A DNA stretch of 64,000 nt from CAVUFH01 sp963740835 (GTDB taxonomy: Bacteria; Actinomycetota; Acidimicrobiia; IMCC26256; PALSA-610). A program made the translations under genes and the position numbers. A model generated the notes under the pieces. It searched no databases, was not told the DNA's origin, and saw only the letters and a list, made by a program, of their open reading frames with translations. The stretch lies in contig CAVUFH010000007.1 in NCBI GenBank assembly GCA_963740835.1, forward strand, positions 310,001-374,000, written 5' to 3'. Within the stretch, counting starts at the first letter, position 1, and each line of letters starts with the position of its first letter. This document shows positions 42,513 through 51,649 of this stretch, one piece after another.

Positions 42513-42935
42513 ATGACCGGTGTCGGATCGGCGTCGAAGAGCTTGCCGCTGATCCTCGCGCGCGAGTTGGCGACGAACCTGTCGACACCGATGTTCCTGC
42601 TCGACGCGCGGGGGATGCTCGTGTACTTCAACGACGCGGCCGAGGCGCTCATCGGCCGCACGATCGGCGAGATCGGCGAGATCTCCGGCGTCGACTTCGG
42701 CGAGGCGCTGCAGCTGCGCGACGCGGGCGGTGCGCCGATGCGCCGGCGCGATTCACCCGCGGGTATCGCGTACTTCCAGCGCCGGCCCGCGCACCGGAAG
42801 GTGCGGGCGACGTGCTTCGACGGCGTCGACCGCGACTTCAACGCGACCGCCTATCCCCTGCTCGGCGCGCAGGATGAGCTCCACGGCGTCGTCACCGTCT
42901 TCTGGCCGCCCAGCGAGCTCAACGGCGACGGCTGA
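42513..42935 (+). CDS. Single PAS-domain protein
   Basis: A 140-residue protein with one PAS fold: MFLLDARGMLVYFNDAAEAL and IGRTIGEIGEI open it, and ATAYPLLGAQDELHGVVTVF is the last strand pair. No kinase, cyclase or DNA-binding output is attached, so it would signal through a partner. ATG 42513 lies 6 bases after TAACGT (42501-42506), a leaderless start. It is divergent from the FtsX-ABC operon. Copy 3 of the palindromic repeat follows 18 bases after the stop. Confidence 0.83.
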   Translation: MTGVGSASKSLPLILARELATNLSTPMFLLDARGMLVYFNDAAEALIGRTIGEIGEISGVDFGEALQLRDAGGAPMRRRDSPAGIAYFQRRPAHRKVRATCFDGVDRDFNATAYPLLGAQDELHGVVTVFWPPSELNGDG

Positions 42936-42953
42936 TGCGGCGCGCGACTGCAT

Positions 42954-43002
42954 GTTTTGGCGACAAATGGCGACCGTCACGGTCGCCGAATGTCGCCAAA
43001 AC
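42954..43002. repeat. Nested palindromic repeat, copy 3
   Basis: A 49-bp member with perfect 12-bp outer arms, GTTTTGGCGACA (42954-42965) and its complement (42991-43002), and the inner stem GGCGACCGT with ACGGTCGCC. It sits between the PAS and MBL-fold genes, which run in the same direction. This is the most symmetrical copy. Confidence 0.85.
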
Positions 43003-43017
43003 CCGCGGGGTGCACTG

Positions 43018-43884
43018 ATGTACACACGCGTGTGGGGTTGTCGCGGGTCGCTCGCGGCACCCGGGCCCGACACCGTGCGGTACGGCGGCAACACGAGCTG
43101 CGTCGAGGTCCGGCTCGACAGCGGTGACCATCTCGTGCTCGACGCGGGAACCGGCATGCGGGCGCTCGGCGCGTCCATGACCGGCGAGCACGTGCACGAG
43201 CTGCACATCCTGCTCACGCACCTGCACATGGATCACCTGCAGGGACTCGGCTTCTTCCGCCCGCTCTTCGAACCGAACGTGGAAGTGCACCTCTGGGGGC
43301 CGGCATCGCCGGTGCAGAGCCTCGAGGAGCGCATCGCGATCTACCTGTCGCCGCCGCTGTTCCCGGTGCACCTCTCCGACATCCCGGCGCGGCTCGTGTT
43401 CCACGACGAGCCGCACCACATGGCGATCGGCTCCGCGGTGGTGCACGCGGCGAACGTCGTCCATCAAGGGCCGACCGTCGGGTACCGCATCGAGGAGAAC
43501 GGCAAGGTGCTCGCGTACGTCCCGGACCACGAACCGTCCGTCGGCGTGGCGCTCGACCGTCAACCCGCCGACTGGATCAGCGGCCACGAAGTCGCGCACC
43601 ATGCCGACCTGCTCTTCCACGATGCGCAGTACGGCGACGACGAGTACCCGAACCATGTCGGCTGGGGGCATTCCGCGATCGACCACGTGCTCGCGCTCGC
43701 GCAGAAGCTGGACGTCGACGAGTTGGTGCTCTTCCACCACGACCCGTATCACTCGGACGACGAGCTGGAAGCTTTGCTCGCGGACGCGAAGCTGCGGTGG
43801 AACGGTCGGGGCGACAAGGTGTGCCTGGCGCGGGAAGGAATGACGATGACGATCGACGATGCGGGCGTGCACTTCGCAACTTGA
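43018..43884 (+). CDS. Metallo-beta-lactamase-fold hydrolase
   Basis: A 288-residue MBL-fold protein. The metal motif is LTHLHMDHLQGL (HxHxDH) near residue 68. Later ligands are in YVPDHEPS, DLLFHDAQYGDDEY and LVLFHHDPYHSD. The N-terminus (RVWGCRGSLAAPGPDTVRYG) matches a subgroup of phosphodiesterase-like MBL proteins often found beside signalling domains. A role in cleaving a cyclic or other phosphodiester is possible but unproven. ATG 43018 lies 15 bases after the palindromic repeat. Confidence 0.87.
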   Translation: MYTRVWGCRGSLAAPGPDTVRYGGNTSCVEVRLDSGDHLVLDAGTGMRALGASMTGEHVHELHILLTHLHMDHLQGLGFFRPLFEPNVEVHLWGPASPVQSLEERIAIYLSPPLFPVHLSDIPARLVFHDEPHHMAIGSAVVHAANVVHQGPTVGYRIEENGKVLAYVPDHEPSVGVALDRQPADWISGHEVAHHADLLFHDAQYGDDEYPNHVGWGHSAIDHVLALAQKLDVDELVLFHHDPYHSDDELEALLADAKLRWNGRGDKVCLAREGMTMTIDDAGVHFAT

Positions 43885-43920
43885 TCGAGTGGGCTGATCG
43901 GGCGAATCCCGGGGAGAGCG

Positions 43921-45118
43921 ATGCTGGTCATCGACGGTGACGGTCACGTCATGGAGGAGCCCAACGACATCTGGACGCCCGAACGGATCGATCACGATCG
44001 TTGGGGCGACTGGGTTCCCCGTAAAGAGGTGTACGACGAGATCTACGAGATCACGTACATCGGCGGCGTCGTACGCGGCGGCGGACGGGAGTTGCACGAC
44101 CAGATGGCAGCCGCGGTCGGGATGACGCCACGCGAAATTCTTCGACCTGCTCGCCGGGCTGCGCCGCCCCGGCGGTCACGAACCCGACGCGCGCGTCGCC
44201 GACCTCGACGCAGACGGCATCGATGCCGTCGTGCTCTACCCGAGCTTGGCGATGTTCTTCGGACCGGTCGACGAGATCCCGGCGCTGCACGACACCGAGT
44301 TCGTCGCCGACTGCATCCGCGCGTACAACGACTGGCTCGCCGACTTCTCCGCGACACATCCCGATCGCCTGTTCGGCGTTGCCGCGGTGCCGCTCCAGGA
44401 CGTCGGCCGCGCGGTTGCGGAGGTGCAACACGCGCACGGGCGCGGCTTGAAGGGCGTGTTCGTCCGACCGTCTGCCTACGTCGACGAGTTGCCGCTCAAC
44501 CACCACGTGTACGACCCGTTCTGGGCCACGTGCGAAGAGCTGGAGATGCCGGTCGCGTTCCATCCGGCCGTGCACGTCGACACGCCCGGCGCGTGCCGCA
44601 AGTTCGGGCTCGTCGCGGTGAGCGAGAACACAACGGTCACCAACATGGCCATGGACGAGATCCACGGTGGTTCCGCGCTCGGCCAAGCGGTCGGCAACGT
44701 GGCCGACATGGTGATCACGATGGGCCGGCTGCTCATGGGTGGCGTGTGCGAGCGGTTCCCCGAGCTGAAGCTGGTGCTGCTCGAGTCGAGCGGCGGATGG
44801 GTCCCGTCGATCCTCGAACGCATGGACGAACAGGTCGAGGCGTTCCCGCTCGAGAAGCGTTGGCTGTCGTTGCTGCCGAGCGAGTACTTCCGTCGCCAGT
44901 GCTACGTGAGCTTCGAACCCGAGGAGTGGAACCTCGCGGCTGCCGCCGAGTACCTCGGCACCGATCGCATCCTGTGGGCGTCCGACTATCCGCACCCCGA
45001 ATACCACCCCGGCATCCTCGAAGAGCTGCGCACGCGTATCGACAAGCTCCCCGAGGACGATCAAGCGCGCATCCTCGGCACCAACGCGATCGACTGCTAT
45101 CACCTGCCGCTCGGCTGA
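43921..45118 (+). CDS. Amidohydrolase-2 family protein, frameshifted
   Basis: From ATG 43921 (ribosome site GGGGAGAG) the frame begins MLVIDGDGHVMEEPNDIW, with the family HxH replaced by DGH, and continues to about 44134. There AAA at 44135-44137 has one A too many; dropping it gives REFFDLLAGLRRPGG and joins the second frame, which carries VAFHPAVHVDTPG, VLLESSGGWVPSIL and LWASDYPHPEYHPG (the family Asp) to 45118. The corrected length is about 398 residues, normal for the 2,3-dihydroxybenzoate decarboxylase/ACMSD-like group. Longer than the amidohydrolase at 5137 and not a close paralogue. Confidence 0.85.
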
Positions 45119-45168
45119 CCCGGCGCGCACCTGGTCACCGACCGCGCGTTCCGACTGTCCGGTCCGTT

Positions 45169-46335
45169 CTAGGAGCCGCGCTCGCCCTCAGGGAGGAGGG
45201 CGCGCGCGGCTTCGAGCCGCACGCGGAAGTCGGAATCATTCCCGAGCGCGGTGATCTCCGCCCGACTGGGCGCGGCACCGAGTTCGACCAGACCGCGCAG
45301 CGCCTTCCAACGCGTCCACGCGTCGGGATCCTGCAACGCGCGTTCGAGCAGCGGACGCAGCGCGGCTCGTTCGGCGTCGACGATCGCGTCGACAGTGGCG
45401 CGGCGGACGGTACGGCTCGGGTCGTCGAGGAGGCGGAGCCACGCCTCGCGCGCCACGTCAGGATCGGCGTCCACCAGAACGCGCGCCGCGACCTGGCGGA
45501 CCGCGGCATCGCCCGCGGTCGTGGCCGCGAGGATGCGCGCCCGGTCCTCGGGATCGTCCGGCCGCAGTCGGGAGAGCTCGCGCCACGCACTGTCGAGCGC
45601 GTTGGCCCGGGCGGCCGAACCACCGCCGCGCACGTCGACGGCGTCGCGGGGCTCCGCGGTCTCGAGCTCCGGGGGCGTCTCCGCCGCGGCCGTCGCCGGG
45701 AACTCGTCTTCGACCGCGCGCAACATGGATCGGAGGAGCTGCTCCCACTGGTCGGGCCGGCGCAATCCCACCGCCACGAAGTCCGGGCCGACCAGCACGT
45801 TCGCCACCGCGTCGAACTCGCGGAACAGGCGCGCGACGCGCGCGTCGTCGACGGCCGCGGCCGACTCGTACCAGCGGCTCGCACCCGTATGGATCGGGCC
45901 GGTGACGAACCGGATCGTGCGCGGGTTCGGCGTCGCTTCGGGGACCACCGACCCGGCGAAGAGCTCGTCGTCGAGCACGTCGCCGGGCGCCGCGTCCTCC
46001 ACCTCGACCGCATCGGCCGGTGGCCGGACGTCCAGGGCGAACGCGGCGTCGCGCCACCCGAACTCGAAGCCGAACCCGCCGGTGAGCTCGTAGCGCCACC
46101 ACCCGGCCCCGGGGCCCACCAACGCCGCGAGCTCGGCCGCCGCGGTCGCGTCCCACGGCGCATCCGAGAAGTAGCGCTTCAACAGTGCTTTCACCGGTGC
46201 CAGCCGATCGAAGTCGACGGTGCCGAGCGCATCCCGCGTGAGATGCGTGACCGCTTCCGGCGTGAGGCCCTGCGCCGCGACGGCGCGCCGGCCGCGATCG
46301 CGAGGCGTGTCGCCTCGATCTGTGTCAGAGGTCAC
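45169..46335 (-). CDS. Nfu N-terminal-like domain protein with HEAT repeats (CvfC-like)
   Basis: A 388-residue protein. Residues about 140-220 (PNPRTIRFVTGPIHTGASRW and VANVLVGPDFVAVGLRRPDQ) match the Nfu/NifU N-terminal domain; the C-terminal half holds HEAT-like repeats, such as AAVRQVAARVLVDADPDVAR and RTVRRATVDAIVDAERAALR. The combination recalls conserved virulence factor C proteins. No Cys-rich Fe-S scaffold domain is present. GTG 46335 lies 6 bases after TAGCGT (complement of 46342-46347). Function is unknown; a protein-interaction role is likely. Confidence 0.78.
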   Translation of the reverse strand: MTSDTDRGDTPRDRGRRAVAAQGLTPEAVTHLTRDALGTVDFDRLAPVKALLKRYFSDAPWDATAAAELAALVGPGAGWWRYELTGGFGFEFGWRDAAFALDVRPPADAVEVEDAAPGDVLDDELFAGSVVPEATPNPRTIRFVTGPIHTGASRWYESAAAVDDARVARLFREFDAVANVLVGPDFVAVGLRRPDQWEQLLRSMLRAVEDEFPATAAAETPPELETAEPRDAVDVRGGGSAARANALDSAWRELSRLRPDDPEDRARILAATTAGDAAVRQVAARVLVDADPDVAREAWLRLLDDPSRTVRRATVDAIVDAERAALRPLLERALQDPDAWTRWKALRGLVELGAAPSRAEITALGNDSDFRVRLEAARALLPEGERGS

Positions 46336-46450
46336 ATCCGCACGCTACGCCCGCGCCCCGCTAGCAAAGTTGGCGCACCCGGGAACGCGAGGACGGGTCA
46401 TGTCGCTGCGCGGAGTTCAGCGCATCCTGGATGGAACGAGGAGATGCGCG

Positions 46451-46837
46451 ATGGGTGCAGACGACGTACAGGACGTCACGGTCGTGTACTGCAAGTGGTG
46501 CGGATGGTCGGGGAAGCGTCCCCGCCTGTGGACGTCGATCCGCGACGGCCGCTGCCCGCGCTGCGCCAGCGCGCTCGACGCCCTGCGGTGCGAGAGGGAA
46601 TCGATGAGCTACGACAACGGAGTCAAGCGCTGGGTCGCCGATCGGTACCAGCTGTCCCTCGAGCAGATCGCCGAGGTCAGCTTCGACGTGCAGTACGCCG
46701 GCGAGTGCGCCAACCTCGACCCCACGCTGCAACTCGAGATCGACGTACACATGCACGACGGCACGCAGCACCTCTTCACTCGTTCAGTCCGCGACTTCGG
46801 CAAGATCATCAACGAAGTCGTCGAAGCGGCCAGCTGA
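46451..46837 (+). CDS. Zinc-ribbon protein of unknown function
   Basis: A 128-residue protein. An N-terminal zinc ribbon is formed by YCKWCGWSG and RCPRCASAL (two CxxC pairs). The rest is an alpha/beta domain with ECANLDPTLQLEIDVHMHDG and no recognised family. ATG 46451 has GAGGAG (46436-46443 region) as ribosome site; ATG 46400 is an in-frame alternative without one. The protein may bind nucleic acid or another protein through the ribbon. Confidence 0.72.
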   Translation: MGADDVQDVTVVYCKWCGWSGKRPRLWTSIRDGRCPRCASALDALRCERESMSYDNGVKRWVADRYQLSLEQIAEVSFDVQYAGECANLDPTLQLEIDVHMHDGTQHLFTRSVRDFGKIINEVVEAAS

Positions 46838-46916
46838 GTCGCGCCGGGGCTACAGGCCCGCCGATTCGCGCCGCCGTGGATTGGCCGCGGCCACGCGGGC
46901 CGACAACACTCCCGCG

Positions 46917-47318
46917 ATGGCGCGTTCGAATCGGAAGATGGACAGCTTCGCGGTCAGCGCGGGGCTGCTGCGGCTGGCGTCGGGCATGTCGTTCCTCGTC
47001 TCTCCCGAAGCCGCGAACCGGTTGTGGGGGGACAGCGAGGACTCGGGCCCGACCGCGAGCCTGCTGCTGCGTTCGATGGGCTACCGCGACGCGCTCATCG
47101 GCGGCCTGCTGCTGACGAGCGGGGTGCGCGGCGACGGTTCCGCCGCGGGCTGGTTCCTCGCGTCCGCGGGTGCCGACGCGGCCGACCTGCTCGGCGGGCT
47201 CGCGAACCACGACCGCATGAGCCGGCGGCAGCAAGTCCGCGGGCTCGGCGGCGCGGCAATCGGCATCGGTGTCGGGCTGTGGGGCGCCGTACGCGCACGC
47301 CGCGCCGGCCCAAGCTGA
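46917..47318 (+). CDS. Small membrane protein, DUF4267-like
   Basis: A 133-residue protein with about four short hydrophobic segments. ASGMSFLVSPEAANRLWG and LLRSMGYRDALIGGLLL resemble small membrane proteins annotated DUF4267. The middle reads GADAADLLGGLANHDRM. ATG 46917 follows AACACT by 6 bases. No function is known. Confidence 0.7.
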   Translation: MARSNRKMDSFAVSAGLLRLASGMSFLVSPEAANRLWGDSEDSGPTASLLLRSMGYRDALIGGLLLTSGVRGDGSAAGWFLASAGADAADLLGGLANHDRMSRRQQVRGLGGAAIGIGVGLWGAVRARRAGPS

Positions 47319-47358
47319 CCGCTGCATGACGTAGGTCGCGGCTGCGACAATCACCACC

Positions 47359-47820
47359 ATGTACAACGCGATCGTGGTAGGCACCGACGGTTCGGAGACT
47401 GCTGGCGTCGCGGTCGAGCGCGCGATCGGACTTGCGCAACTCACGGGCGCGACGTTGCACGTCGTGCACGCGTATCAGGCGATGTCGAAATCACATGTCG
47501 GCGGAACATCTGCGTCCGGCGGACCCCGCATCAACGTGGCGAGCGTCAACGCCGAGATCGCCGCCGTCGCCGACGACGTGTGCGGGGGTGCCGCGACCGC
47601 AGCCGAGCGCGCCGGCGTGAAGTTCGAGACGCACGCGCTCCCGGGCGATCCCGCGGACGCCCTCATCACGGCCGCAACAAAGGTCGGTGCCGACCTTGTC
47701 GTCGTCGGCAACCGCGGCATGTCCGGCAAGCGCCGGCACGTGCTGGGAAGCGTGCCGAACAAGGTCTCGCACCACTGTCCTTGCAGCTTGCTCATCGTCG
47801 ACACGTCCGGCGGCGGCTGA
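47359..47820 (+). CDS. Universal stress protein, UspA family
   Basis: A 153-residue protein with the ATP-binding UspA motif. The opening strand is AIVVGTDGSETAG, and the nucleotide motif GNRGMSGKRRHVLGSVPNKV fits G-x2-G-x9-G-S, so ATP binding is expected. It is a single-domain protein, likely dimeric and cytosolic, made under stress or stationary phase. ATG 47359 follows GACAAT by 7 bases. Confidence 0.92.
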   Translation: MYNAIVVGTDGSETAGVAVERAIGLAQLTGATLHVVHAYQAMSKSHVGGTSASGGPRINVASVNAEIAAVADDVCGGAATAAERAGVKFETHALPGDPADALITAATKVGADLVVVGNRGMSGKRRHVLGSVPNKVSHHCPCSLLIVDTSGGG

Positions 47821-47850
47821 CGTCACGCCGAGTCGGGCGAGCTCTACGAC

Positions 47851-48891
47851 TCAGATCTGGAGCTCGCTCTTGGTGCGGCCCTTGCTCGCCCAGTAGCCGT
47901 CGGTGCGACCGAGGCGGAAGCGTTCGGGCTTCTCCGCGTTCGCGAGCACGTCGGTCTCGAGCCACAGCCGCTTGAGATGGCGGATCGTGTGGGCCGGACG
48001 ATCGTCTTCGTACGAATCGCGCGCGTGCAGCACGTGGTAGTTGTTCACGAACTGCATGTCGCCCGGCTGCATCAGCATCGACACGTGGTACTCGGGATCG
48101 GCGCACATCGCGTCGACGCGGTCCATCGCCGCGCGCGCGGCTTCCGAGGGGCGCGGCGCGTCCTCGTGACGGCGGCTCGATTCGATGTAGGGGCGGATGT
48201 AGCGCACGAACAGGCGGTCGTCGCAGCGGCTGAAGATCGGCATCGTGTACCAGGACTTGGTGCCGGGGGCCTGCTCGCCGCGCAGGTCATAGGGGAACGG
48301 CGCGTACAGCTCGGCCGCGAGCTCGGGCTCGGTCCGGACGAGCTCGTTGTGGATCGTCACCGCGTTGGCGACGAGGCTCGCACCGCCGTTCGCGCCCGCG
48401 TCGAGGCAGAACAGGCCGACGAGATCCGAGCCGTCGGAGTGGAACGGGAACCGCACGCCGCCGATCTCGTTGCCGCGCGTGGTCGGGTCGCCGATCGACC
48501 GGCCCTGGTCGGTGACGTCGCCCAGCAGGTGGCCCTTGGCGTTCTGCGGCCATGGAGCACCGAGGTGGGTGCCCACGCCCCAATAGATCTTCGACGCGCG
48601 TTCCTTGCCGTAGCGGTCGACGGGCACGCCGCGAATCAACACGACGCCCTTGCCGTCGATGAGCTCGTGCGTGAGGCGCGTGAGCTCGGCCGCCAGTGTG
48701 GGCAGCGGGAAGGAGTCGCGCGTGATGTCGAGCACGTCGTCTGTCACCGACTCCGCGTGCACCAGTGCCGCGTCGAGCTCGGCGATGTGCGCGTCGGTGA
48801 GGCGGAACACGTAGGTGTCGCCGAGCGTGTCGCGGCGCCACTCGCAGTCGGGCTCGAGTGGCTCGAGCGCGGTGGTGTCGATGGCCGTCAT
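47851..48891 (-). CDS. TauD/TfdA-family 2-oxoglutarate dioxygenase
   Basis: A 346-residue oxygenase. FPFHSDGSDLVGLFCLD holds the HxD iron motif near residue 152; HARDSYEDDRPAHTIRHLKR near residue 300 holds the distal His and the Arg for 2-oxoglutarate. It resembles the group annotated as TauD-like or clavaminate-synthase-like hydroxylases. ATG 48891 overlaps the stop of the amidohydrolase gene as ATGA, so it is the last gene of a three-gene operon with that gene and an F420-type oxidoreductase. Confidence 0.88.
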   Translation of the reverse strand: MTAIDTTALEPLEPDCEWRRDTLGDTYVFRLTDAHIAELDAALVHAESVTDDVLDITRDSFPLPTLAAELTRLTHELIDGKGVVLIRGVPVDRYGKERASKIYWGVGTHLGAPWPQNAKGHLLGDVTDQGRSIGDPTTRGNEIGGVRFPFHSDGSDLVGLFCLDAGANGGASLVANAVTIHNELVRTEPELAAELYAPFPYDLRGEQAPGTKSWYTMPIFSRCDDRLFVRYIRPYIESSRRHEDAPRPSEAARAAMDRVDAMCADPEYHVSMLMQPGDMQFVNNYHVLHARDSYEDDRPAHTIRHLKRLWLETDVLANAEKPERFRLGRTDGYWASKGRTKSELQI

Positions 48892-50606
48892 CGGGATCCT
48901 CCTGCCGTCGGTGCGGGTTGCGACCCGCGCACGAGCCGGCCGGGGAGCGCCTGGGTGGCGACACCCCGTTCGTAGGTGACCTCACCCGCCGCCAGCGTCG
49001 CGATGTAACCGTCGGCGGTCTGCACGAGGCGCTTGCCGCCGGCCGGCAGGTCGAAGCGCACCTCGGGCCGGTGCGCGCGCAGCCGGTCGAAGTCGATGAC
49101 GTTGACATCCGCGCGGTAGCCGGGTGCGAGCACGCCGCGGTCGAGCAGCCCGACCGTGCGCGCGGTCGCGCTCGTGTGGCGCGCCACGAGGTATTCCAAC
49201 GGGAACCGGCCGTGGTCGCGATCGCGTCCCCACAACGTCAGCAACGTGGTCGGGAAGCTCGCGTCGCAGATCGTGCCGACGTGCGCACCGCCGTCGGCCA
49301 GACCGACGACCACATTCGGGTGCGCGAGCATCTCGCCGACCGCGTCGAGGTTGCCGTCGCGATAGTTGAGGAAGGGGACGTAGAGCAGCGCCTGTCCATC
49401 GGCCGCGCACAGCAGGTCGCAGGCGAGGCTGAGCGGCTCGCGACCTTCGCGTTCGGCCCGGGCCGCGACGCTCGTTGCGGGATCGGGTTCGTAGTCGGGC
49501 GGCTCGCCCAGCTCGTACATGCGCGCGAAGTTCTGGAGGATCCGCGTGCCGTCAGGGCGGCCGCGGTTCGCGTCGAGCAGGCGCCGGCGGAACTCGGGGT
49601 CGCCGATGGCGACCACCTGCTCGTGCCGGCGCCGGTCCGCGATCTCCTTGAAGACCGGATTGCCGAGCAGCGGGTGCAACGTGCACTGCAGACCCAGCAG
49701 CAGACCGACGGGCCGGGGCGCGGCCTGTGCGGTCATCGTCACGCCGTCGGCGTTGGCTTCCGTGAGCAGCTCGAGCTGCCGGCGCCAACTGTCGTTCGTC
49801 GATTGCGCGAGGGAGAACGACATCGGGCGGCCCGACGTCTCCGCCATGCGCCGGAAGATCGCGAACTCGGCGTCGACGTCGGCGAAGTCGCTCACGGCTT
49901 GCAGCACGCCGCGGCCGGTGCGCCCGATCGCCTGGGCGATGCCGACGAGCTCGTCCGCGGCAGCGGTGAGGGTCGGTGTGAACTCACCCGTGCTCGTGCG
50001 GTGGTTCATCGTGCGCGAGGTCGTGAACCCGAGTGCGCCGGCGGTGATGCCTTCGGCCGCGAGCGTCGCCATGCGGTCGATGTCTTCCGGGGTCGCGGCT
50101 TCCCGACGGGCGCCGCGCTCCCCCATCACGTTCAGGCGCAGCGCGCCGTGCGGCACCTGCAACGCGATGTCGACGTCGAACGGGCGAGCGTCGAGCGCGT
50201 CCATGAACTCGGGGAACGACTGCCACTGCCAATCGAGCCCCTCGTGCAAGACCGTGCCCGGGATGTCCTCGACGCCTTCCATCAACTCGATGAGCCGTTC
50301 GTGGTCGGCCGGCCGCACCGGCGCGAAGCCGACACCACAGTTGCCGACAACGACCGTGGTGACGCCGTGCCACGACGACGGGATCATGCGCGTGTCCCAT
50401 GTCGCCTGGCCGTCGTAGTGGCAGTGGATGTCGACGAAGCCGGGCGTCACGAGCAGGCCGTCGGCGTCGATGACGCGCGTCGCCGGACCGACATCGTCAC
50501 CGACCGCGGTGATGACGCCGTTGTCGATGGCGATGTCGGCCGTGCGCGCGGGTGCGCCAGTGCCGTCGATGACCGTTCCCCCGCGGATGACGGTGTCGTG
50601 GGTCAT
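48888..50606 (-). CDS. N-acyl-D-amino-acid deacylase-like amidohydrolase
   Basis: A 572-residue amidohydrolase. The composite beta-sandwich start is THDTVIRGGTVIDGTGAPAR, and the metal site is GFVDIHCHYDGQATWD (HxH). Later come NCGVGFAPVRP, GALGFTTSRTMNH and VVVGLADGGAHVG with the catalytic Asp, and the C-terminal ATARTVGLLDRGVLAPGYRA. It matches D-aminoacylase-type proteins, though natural substrates of most actinobacterial members are unknown. ATG 50606 overlaps the upstream stop as ATGA. With the F420 oxidoreductase and TauD gene it suggests a catabolic operon. Confidence 0.9.
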   Translation of the reverse strand: MTHDTVIRGGTVIDGTGAPARTADIAIDNGVITAVGDDVGPATRVIDADGLLVTPGFVDIHCHYDGQATWDTRMIPSSWHGVTTVVVGNCGVGFAPVRPADHERLIELMEGVEDIPGTVLHEGLDWQWQSFPEFMDALDARPFDVDIALQVPHGALRLNVMGERGARREAATPEDIDRMATLAAEGITAGALGFTTSRTMNHRTSTGEFTPTLTAAADELVGIAQAIGRTGRGVLQAVSDFADVDAEFAIFRRMAETSGRPMSFSLAQSTNDSWRRQLELLTEANADGVTMTAQAAPRPVGLLLGLQCTLHPLLGNPVFKEIADRRRHEQVVAIGDPEFRRRLLDANRGRPDGTRILQNFARMYELGEPPDYEPDPATSVAARAEREGREPLSLACDLLCAADGQALLYVPFLNYRDGNLDAVGEMLAHPNVVVGLADGGAHVGTICDASFPTTLLTLWGRDRDHGRFPLEYLVARHTSATARTVGLLDRGVLAPGYRADVNVIDFDRLRAHRPEVRFDLPAGGKRLVQTADGYIATLAAGEVTYERGVATQALPGRLVRGSQPAPTAGGSR

Positions 50607-51628
50607 GTCGATGCTCGCTCTCGCAGTTCGGGCAGCAGTTCTCGGGTGAGGAGCTGATGCGATGTTCGCGCGTCGTCGCGATCCGCGCGGAAGCTGGCCC
50701 CGGTGATCACGAACCGGTCGACACCGAGCGCGTGCAGCTCGAGCAGCCGGTCCACGCAAACGGTTGGCGGCCCGACCACCGCGAACCGGTCGACGAAGTC
50801 CGCGTTGAGCGCGTCGGTGTGCGCGGCGGTGTTCTGGAGGTGCTCGTTGCTGTTATAGCAGCGACCCACCTCGGCAACGACGGCGCGGTCGGCCTCGGCC
50901 AGGCCCGCACCGGTCGACCCCGGCATCGAGGAGAAGTGCGCGAACGCGGCGACGCCGCCGCGGATGAGCTCGCGGGCCGCGTCGAGGTCGGGATGGCAGC
51001 CGACGTTCACATACGCACCGAACGAGATCGCGGCGGGATCGCGCCCGGCATCGGCTGCAGCTTTGCGCGTCAGGTCGAGCGCCCACGAGACGCGATCGGG
51101 ATCGGCGCCGACCGCGAGCGTCACCCGCTCCGCGGTGCGCGCCGCGAAGTCGAGCAGGCGCGGGCCGGACGCGGCGATGTCGAGCGGGACCTTGGGCTGG
51201 CGCGCGCGATCGAGCCACTGGATGCGGCTCGGGTGGCCGTCGCAGTCGAGCGTTTCGTTGCCGAGATACGCCTGCAGGTCGGTGACGAGCGCCGCGAACT
51301 GCGCGACCGGCATCGGCGTCAGGCCGAGATGGAACAGCGCGGTGTCGCCCCGGCCGATGCCGAGCACGAAGCGTCCGCCCGATGTTTCCTGCACCGTCGC
51401 CGCGACCGTCGCCAGCGCCGCCGGATGGCGCGTGTAGGCGTTGGTGACGCCGGTCGCGAACTGCAGCGTGTCGACCGCATCGGCCGCCAGCGCGACCGCG
51501 ACGAACGGATCGCCGCACAGGTTCTGTGAGTCGGTGAACGTGATGCCGTCCCACCCCGCGGCCGCCGCGGCCTCGGCCTGGGCGACGACCGTACCCGGCT
51601 CCGGCACCCGCATGGTCCACAGCTCCAT
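50603..51628 (-). CDS. LLM-class F420-dependent oxidoreductase
   Basis: A 341-residue luciferase-like protein. It shows AAGWDGITFTDSQNLCGDPF, LQFATGVTNAYTRHPAALA and GRFVLGIGRGDTALFHLG, typical of the Mer/F420-dependent branch. ATG 51628 follows TAGAGT (complement of 51636-51641) by 7 bases, so the operon likely starts here without a leader. It is followed by the amidohydrolase and TauD genes with 4-base overlaps. The reaction is unknown; its neighbours suggest oxidation of an amide or amino compound. Confidence 0.88.
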   Translation of the reverse strand: MELWTMRVPEPGTVVAQAEAAAAAGWDGITFTDSQNLCGDPFVAVALAADAVDTLQFATGVTNAYTRHPAALATVAATVQETSGGRFVLGIGRGDTALFHLGLTPMPVAQFAALVTDLQAYLGNETLDCDGHPSRIQWLDRARQPKVPLDIAASGPRLLDFAARTAERVTLAVGADPDRVSWALDLTRKAAADAGRDPAAISFGAYVNVGCHPDLDAARELIRGGVAAFAHFSSMPGSTGAGLAEADRAVVAEVGRCYNSNEHLQNTAAHTDALNADFVDRFAVVGPPTVCVDRLLELHALGVDRFVITGASFRADRDDARTSHQLLTRELLPELRERAST

Positions 51629-51649
51629 GCTCTGCACTCTAGAACCGCA

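Noticed and set aside
43018..43884. A dedicated cyclic-nucleotide phosphodiesterase closing the cAMP circuit
   Set aside because: The MBL fold and HxHxDH motif are clear but are shared by many hydrolases; sequence alone does not support that substrate.
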